A DNA stretch of 64,000 nt, taken from positions 83,411,501-83,475,500 of the forward strand of contig CM066731.1 in assembly GCA_033961575.1 (NCBI GenBank), written 5' to 3'. The notes under the pieces are model-generated. The model searched no databases. It saw nothing but the letters and a program-made list of their open reading frames with translations, and had not been told where the DNA came from. Shown here piece after piece: positions 57,937 to 64,000 of this stretch. This DNA comes from Aselliscus stoliczkanus. Lineage: Eukaryota; Chordata; Mammalia; Chiroptera; Hipposideridae. Each line of letters begins with the position of its first letter. Position 1 is the first letter of the stretch. The position numbers and the translations under genes are program-made.

Positions 57937-59699
57937 AGGTAACCTGGGACATCCAAAGCCAGCTCTTAGTTTTCAAAAGATTATCATTGGGGTTTGTACA
58001 TACTGTGAGAGTCAGTCTGTAAACTGTTATTTATTCTGAGAGTGTATTTGAATTTGAAGAGAGAGGTCCACATGGATAAAGTTCTCTCCTAGAAAAGATG
58101 GTACAGAACTTTTAGGTCCTTAGGATGGGCAGAATGTAACCAAATATTAGGTTATATTTTAGGGTTGTTACCATTAGCAACAATGCAAAATGTAAATGCT
58201 TTTATGATTATGCCTTTGCACTCTTGTTTTTATTTAATTAGTACTCTTTTTAAGCTGTTCCAAAGCACAGAGCACCTGTGAGAAACCTGCTACTGTTCCT
58301 TCAGTTGTATCTTCTTTCAGTTTGGGTTCATTATCTGGTTCTTTGCAAGTAATATTCCCCTTTTTGTTTCATTATCAACTAGTAGTTGCCGTAATATTAA
58401 TGTTGCTAGTTTAGTATGCTTAAATAGTTCTTGTGCCATTTTATCTTTCTCATGGTTAACCTAGACATATTTGTACAGACCTTCTGCTTGTTTGATGTAG
58501 TTTGGGTTAACTCTTTTGGAAACCTTCTCACCTTTTCTGTCTTCCCTCAGATTTGCATTTTGAGGGCAGAGTATTGCTTACTCATTACTTTTTTGTGGTT
58601 CAATAATGCAGAGATGGAGAAAAACAGAGCTCACCAGCAGTGAAATACAGCCCTGGCTAGAAGGTTTGTACTTCCTCTTCTCAGACCTTTTTAAATGTTC
58701 TGTACCAGCCGCTACTCCACTCAGCCAAGGATGCATCCTGTGCTATAGGGTTCACTGATCTCCCCTCCCCCACCTAGCAGAGTGCTCTGGACTATGGTGG
58801 CATTTTCTGCCTTGGCATGCCCTTCCCTCTGTGCTGAGGATGCAGGGGCATGTCAAGACCTCTACTTGCAATGTCATTTTCTTTACTTTCCTCAGGACGG
58901 TACCAATGAACTCTTTAGTCCCCTTTTCTTCAGCTTGGAAAGTAATCCTGAGGTATCTCCTGACTTTTAAATTGACCTCATGCCCTAGGTCAGTTTAAGC
59001 ATGGAGGCAGAGTTAGAAGCTCTGACATGACACTCACTGCATGTTGTAGACCATTTTCTTTTTATTGCCTTGGCTACCACATACACTGTGTCAAGTTTAT
59101 GTCAAGAGGATATTGTCCTTTCACTGTCTGGTTGCTCTTGGTGACTTTCAGCAGGTTCTTAACAAAGCAATTTTAGCCTTTTTCATTGGGGATTGAGTCT
59201 GGGTAAATCTGGGCTAGTGCTTCCTCCATCATCTCAGCCTTAAAGGAAAAGTCTAGATAAGTCCAGACTTTTTCTAAAGTCTAGAGATGTTTAAGGCTCA
59301 GATTTAGAGCCCTAGTCCTCACTGGTACTTGACCACAAGTCTCAGTGTTCAGGTGAATAAAGGTAGTCTTCCCAAGAAACTAAAGAAAAGGTAAGCAAAA
59401 AATAATGATAATTAAGAATTTGGTGAGTACTCAACTTGAACTTAGCTGTTGGCAGTTATTTAAAATCCTCTAAATTATTAAATTTGTTATTTCAAAGTAG
59501 GAATTATAGTTTAATTAATATTTATGCTTTCATCTTTATGAAGAAATATATTTTAATGGGAAGCACATGTTTGCATAGTTTTTAATCTTGCTTTCTCTCA
59601 GTTGCCTTAAGTGAAACTAATCACTTGCTTATGAAACTAAAATCAGCCAGGACCTTGTGGAAGCTACCTGAATTGCAAGCATATTATAAACAGACCCTA
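57937..59699. other. Unique non-coding DNA
   Basis: No gene or repeat recognised. Frames of 62-70 codons at 58.43-58.97 kb have no domain. Confidence 0.4.
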
Positions 59700-59865
59700 A
59701 AGGATAGTTCTTCATGTTTGCTGCACAATAGAATTATCTTGTGAGCTTTTAAAAAGTTCTGTTTCCTGGATCCCACCACCTTAGATTTTTATTTGATTGA
59801 TCTGAGGTGGTTATCCTTTGCATCTAATTGCTTATCCATTGGTATATCTGGAAGACCTCAAGGTA
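59700..59865. mobile_element. MER5-type hAT MITE
   Basis: TAGTTCTTCATGTTTGCTGCACAATAGAATTATC … GTTTCCTGGATCCCACCACC … CTAAAGTGGAGGTCAGCTGCC follows the MER5 order. Diverged. Confidence 0.55.
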
Positions 59866-60349
59866 ATTCTAAAGTGGAGGTCAGCTGCCTCTTCTTTTTA
59901 ACATTTTTCTCTGTTTAACTGGCATTCTTCCACAGCACATCTTCTCCAACCCTCCCTATCTCTTGGTTCTCTAGGCTGTCTCTCTAACTAGGTCCATCTA
60001 AAATAGTCAAAGTTCAGAATCTCTCTCTCAATCAAAACCCTCATTATCTTCCAACTTATATCTCTCCAGGATTGTCTGCACCTGGAAAAATATAACCACA
60101 CATATATGATCACTCAATTTACAACAAAGGAGATAAGAATATACAATGGGGAAAGGTCAGTCTCTTCAATAAATGGTACTGGGAAAAATGGACAGCCAAT
60201 TGCAAAAGAATAAAATTAAACCACTATCTGACACCACAAACAAAAATTAATTCAAAATAGATTAAAGACTTGAATAAGACCTAAAACCATAAGACTCCTA
60301 GAATAAAACAAGCAGTAAGCTCATTGACATCGATCTTGGCAATGATTTT

Positions 60350-60583
60350 TTGGATCAGACACCAAAAGCAAAGGCAACAAAAGCAAAAACAAAGAAGTGG
60401 AACTACATCAAACTAAAAAGCTTCTGCACAGCAAAGGAAACCATTAACAAAATGAAAATGCAACCTACTAAATGGAAGAAAATATTTTCAAATCATATAC
60501 CTGATGAGTTAATATTCAAAATATGTAAGGAACTCATACAGCTCAAGAAAAAAAAACAACAACCTTATTTTAAAAATGGGTAG
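60350..60583 (+). pseudogene. L1 ORF2p C-terminal remnant
   Basis: The 77-residue frame has the L1 ORF2p signature [21 protein letters not shown], preceded by [14 protein letters not shown]. The full protein is about 1,275 residues, so this is a small piece, broken downstream. It is not expressed as a functional protein. Confidence 0.85.
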
Positions 60584-61004
60584 AATATCTGAATAGACAT
60601 TTTTCCAAAGACATATAGCTGACCAAATGTACATGAAAAGATGCTCAACATCATTACTCATTAGGGAAATGCAAATCAAAATGACAATGAGATATCACCT
60701 CATACGTATCAGAGTGGCTATTGTCAAAAAGACAGGTAATAGCAAGTGTTGGTAAGGATGTGGAGAAAAGCAAACCCTTGTGCAATTGTTGATTAGAATG
60801 TAAATTGGTACAGCCACTATGGAATGCTGTATGGAAATTCCTCAAAAAATTAAGAATATAACTACCATACAATCCAGCAATTTCACTTCTGGGTATTTAT
60901 CTGAAGATAACAAAAACACTAACTTGAATAGATATACCTCCATGTTCATTTAAATGTTATTTATAATAACTAAGATATGGAAACAATTTGTGTCTAACAA
61001 TTTG

Positions 61005-61014
61005 TGTGTGTGTT

Positions 61015-61060
<46 letters not shown>

Positions 61061-61084
61061 AATTCCTTTGTCCACTTGTTCATA

Positions 61085-61130
<46 letters not shown>
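61005..61130. repeat. (TG)/(TA)n/(CA)n compound microsatellite inside L1
   Basis: TGTGTGTGTTTG, then about 20 TA units (61019-61057), a 30-bp spacer (CACAATTCCTTTGTCC…), then about 21 CA units (61088-61130). It sits at the same L1 position as 10543-10677. Confidence 0.95.
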
Positions 61131-61132
<2 letters not shown>

Positions 61133-61430
61133 ATGGAATATTATTCAGCCATAGAAAGAATGAAATGTTGCCATTTGCAACAACATGGGTGGTTCTCAAG
61201 GACATTATGCTAAGTAAAATAAGTCAGACAGAGAAAGGCAAATAATATGTGATCTCACTTATATGTGTAATCTTTAAAAAAAAAAAAAAAGCCAAGATCA
61301 TAGCTACCTTGAAAAGATTGTTGGTTGCCAGAGGTGGGGGTGAAGGGGGTGAGAGAAGTGAGGGAGGGGGATATTAAACATTTTAAAAATTAAAAAGAAA
61401 AAATTAAATTATGCGGCAAAATAAAAAAGA

Positions 61431-64000
61431 AACACCTTATTTGTTTTAACCAGCACTTTTCTAGATTATCAGCAGAGTGTCTTTTTTCCAGACTATTAGC
61501 ACTATGATAAAAAACTGTGTAATGGATAAGAAATGCTTCCTTAGATATTTCTTTTATAAGACTCCCTCTGCACTTTCATGCCTTGTGGTCCTGCCTACAC
61601 GCTGAAAGCACTGCATGGCCAGTAGGGACGATGAGGAATGCATTCTGGAGTCATTTTGCCCTCCTCCCTGCAACAGCCCAGCACACTTACAGGCCTTACT
61701 CTGTCAGATATTTTAAATCTTGATTAGTATTTTCAGGATGAGTGAAGAAGTCATAAAACATACCTAAGCCAGGAAAATCTTATAAAACTTGCTTTACACC
61801 CAAGAATGCAGGAATGCAGTCACCTCTGTTTTGAGAAAAAAATGACTGCTTCATTTAGCGTCACTATCATTGGTCATTAGTATTATAATTGGGGCCTGAA
61901 TTTTATTACTTGTATGACTCCTCACATGACATGCTGTACCTCTGAGTGTTTTCCCAAATCACTGCTGAGGGTTTGTGAATAAAAGGCAGGCAGGCAGTTG
62001 AAGATGGGAACCTACCAGTGCTTTCTCTCTCTTCCTCAGTTTACTTTCTATTTCCTGAAGAGGAGCTCACATCTCATGGTTCTCACTCATCGTTCCTTAA
62101 GCTGTTTTCTCAGGATCAGTGGCACAAGGGCTGAGCACAGCAGGCAACAGTCTTGCTTCTTCTGAACTGGTCCTTTCTTTTGCTTCTTTCCCACCTTCCC
62201 CTTTGCCTGAGCATCAACACCAGCACTGGGTTCCCCAACAGACAACATAAGCTCAGAGATCAGCAAACCAGAGCACCAGAGAAATGAAGATAATGCAATT
62301 AAAAGTAGAATTTGATTTTCCAAAGTCTGCAAAAGAATTGTGAGGAAAATCAGAGCTATGTTGGATTTTTCTACTCTTATTTTATGAGCTAGTATTTAAA
62401 AAAATTATTTATGTGGGGCACCATAAACTTTTTTAGTTTTGCTCATTGAATGATGTGATACTGCCCATCATGGTACTGACACAAGTTGCTCAGAAAAAGG
62501 AAAGATAAAAGGGGACAATATCACTTGAAAACAAAACAAAACAAAACGTGAGAAGATATAAGTTTGACCATGGCCTTGAGGGATGATGGGTTGAATTTAG
62601 ACAGAGTCAGAGGAAGCAAATTTAAGTCTATCTTCCAACCACTTTGCTTTCCTTTGCTCTAAATACAGCTGGAGAAAAATAGGAGGGCCTCACCCCTCGG
62701 CCTTGATCTGCTGGTAACATCTCTGTTGTTCCATGAAGGCCACAAAGCCCATGACATCTCTCTAGAACCCAGAGAAAAGCCTGGTCCCTCTAAATTCACA
62801 TTCAGAAGAATTCCCCAGCTGAAAGCAAAGCGGCAAATATTTTTAGGTTAATGCATGGGTTGCTTTCAAATCATATATAACAATGACAGTGCTGATAATG
62901 TTTGGGGGAGGGGGAAGGGAAGGAAAAGAAAGGCTCCAGCTTAGGTCTTCTAATCTTTGTCATTTGGAGCCTTCCTGCTACACATCCCATGGAAGATTAT
63001 TTTCTCTGGTCTATTCCCTCAACTTTGTATCCCAGATACATGTCAACACGGTGGGCAGAATTGCTCATAGGTCCTAAAAGGGTGAGTGAGCTTGGGGGAA
63101 CAAGGAGAATGCCACAGAAGGAACACATGAAACACGCTGAAACAAAGGGGACTGAACCCTCATGTTGAGGCTGAGAGGTCATCAGCCCATTAAGTGATCG
63201 TTTTGGGTCAAACCACCAACTTACCCATCCTAGCAGCCCAGGAGTGAAGCAGAATTGAAAAGTTGGAGGCAACTTCTTTAACACCCCCTCCCCAAACTAA
63301 CAAGGGCTTCAGCCTCCATATTCTACATCCCTCATGCCATGTGCCCTTATCCTAATAGCCTTGACTCAGAGTTTAGAAGAGTCCTTCAGGTCATTTAGCC
63401 AAAACCTCTCATTCACAGGCGCAGAAGTGCCTTGGTCAGAATCACTCTACTAACTAGGGTCAAATCAGCACTAAAAACCGGGATTTCTCATCATGAACTC
63501 TTCCACTATGTCAGCTCCACTTTTGTTCTTTTTCTCTTCCATAATCTATTTCTAAGGAAGGATAAGTCTTTCACTTCAAGGTGTAATTTACTATTTGCTA
63601 AGAAATGTAGTTCTGCTAACAGCCTTATGTGAAAGGAATGAGTTTCCTACTGTAAAATACGAGGAAACTTCTTAGAGAAGTTAGTTCTCAAGCTACATCT
63701 TAGGTAGGGTGAAACTTTAATAGCAAATGTCAGGAAAATGCATCACTGATAAAGTGAGCAATTGACAAAGGCATAGGGGCAAAAAAGGGCCTGTGTGAAA
63801 GATGTCAAAGGGAGCAGAGCCATGTTATTTGAGAGGTAGGGGTGGGATAGAGAGATGAAGCTAAATCATCATCAGTGAGTTGTTTCATCATCCCTGGGAA
63901 CATTTATACTTTCGCAGGTCCTGTGAAGGGCAGGACAAAGATGTCAAGCTCTGGTGGCAATCCCAGCCCAGTGGATGATCAGTAAGAAATGTTTTAGATC
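61431..64000. other. Unique non-coding DNA
   Basis: No gene recognised. Opposed frames of 64-95 codons at 62.88-63.28 kb lack domains. An (AAAAC)n run at about 62530-62545 could be an A-tail scrap. Confidence 0.4.

Larger units (their letters stand above)
60095..61430 (+). mobile_element. L1 ORF2 3' end and 3' UTR
   Basis: ATATATGATCACTCAATTTA, a CTCTTCAATAAATGGTACTGGG block, ACCCTTGTGCAATTGTTG, CAATTTCACTTCTGGG, ATATTATTCAGCCATAGAAA and GATCTCACTTATATGTGTAATC occur in L1 order, ending in an A-rich tail. A 77-codon frame at 60350-60583 (residues [20 protein letters not shown]) is the C-terminal ORF2p region between the RT and the Cys-rich end, now cut by stops. The element is 5'-truncated. 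Confidence 0.88.

Overview
The window is nuclear DNA from a placental mammal, and the repeats point to a bat. It carries several tRNA-derived SINEs with the GGGCCGGCC / GGCCAGCCGAGTGG start and the Ves-like tail ending in CCCCAATAAAAATC. It also has bat-type L1 3' ends (…CACCCCAATAAA), mariner-class DNA elements, and older placental repeats (MIR, L2, MER5-like hAT, MLT1 LTRs). The SINE spelling suggests the horseshoe/leaf-nosed side of the order, but that is only a weak inference.

I found no protein-coding gene. No open frame exceeds about 165 codons. The longer ones fall in repeats, in low-complexity sequence, or in unique sequence with no recognisable domain or exon structure. The window reads as intergenic (or deep intronic) sequence: old single-copy DNA with sparse repeats, plus three repeat-dense blocks.

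Layout. 1-10.5 kb: mostly unique DNA with an L1 5'-type fragment (3.84-4.33 kb), a SINE, an L2 scrap, an MLT1 LTR (5.2-5.65 kb), an old L1 3' half (7.06-8.2 kb) and an (AG)n tract. 10.5-15.5 kb: a plus-strand L1 tail with TA/CA microsatellites, a minus-strand L1 tail fused to a piece of 5S rRNA sequence between target-site duplications, then an old minus-strand L1 holding a composite SINE. 15.6-17.9 kb: repeat-free DNA rich in homeodomain and PBX/MEIS-like sites, the best regulatory candidate here. 20.4-24.9 kb: two nearly identical ~0.5 kb arms in inverted orientation, about 3.5 kb apart, with an internally deleted mariner-type element between them. 24.9-34.5 kb: an old minus-strand L1 stack invaded by at least seven later insertions, two of them 5'-inverted (twin-primed) L1 copies. 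34.5-60 kb: unique DNA with MLT1, MER5, MIR, L2 and SINE copies, a second mariner MITE and TG/CA tracts. 60.1-61.4 kb: an L1 ORF2 3' end and tail. 61.4-64 kb: unique.

Nothing here looks like a new multi-gene system. The unusual content is retrotransposition and transposon history: a 5S-L1 chimera, two twin-priming scars, a mariner that kept its DNA-binding end and C-terminal tail but lost its core, and the close inverted pair. The other lead is the candidate enhancer. Family names were assigned by eye from remembered consensus features, so sub-family names are deliberately not given.
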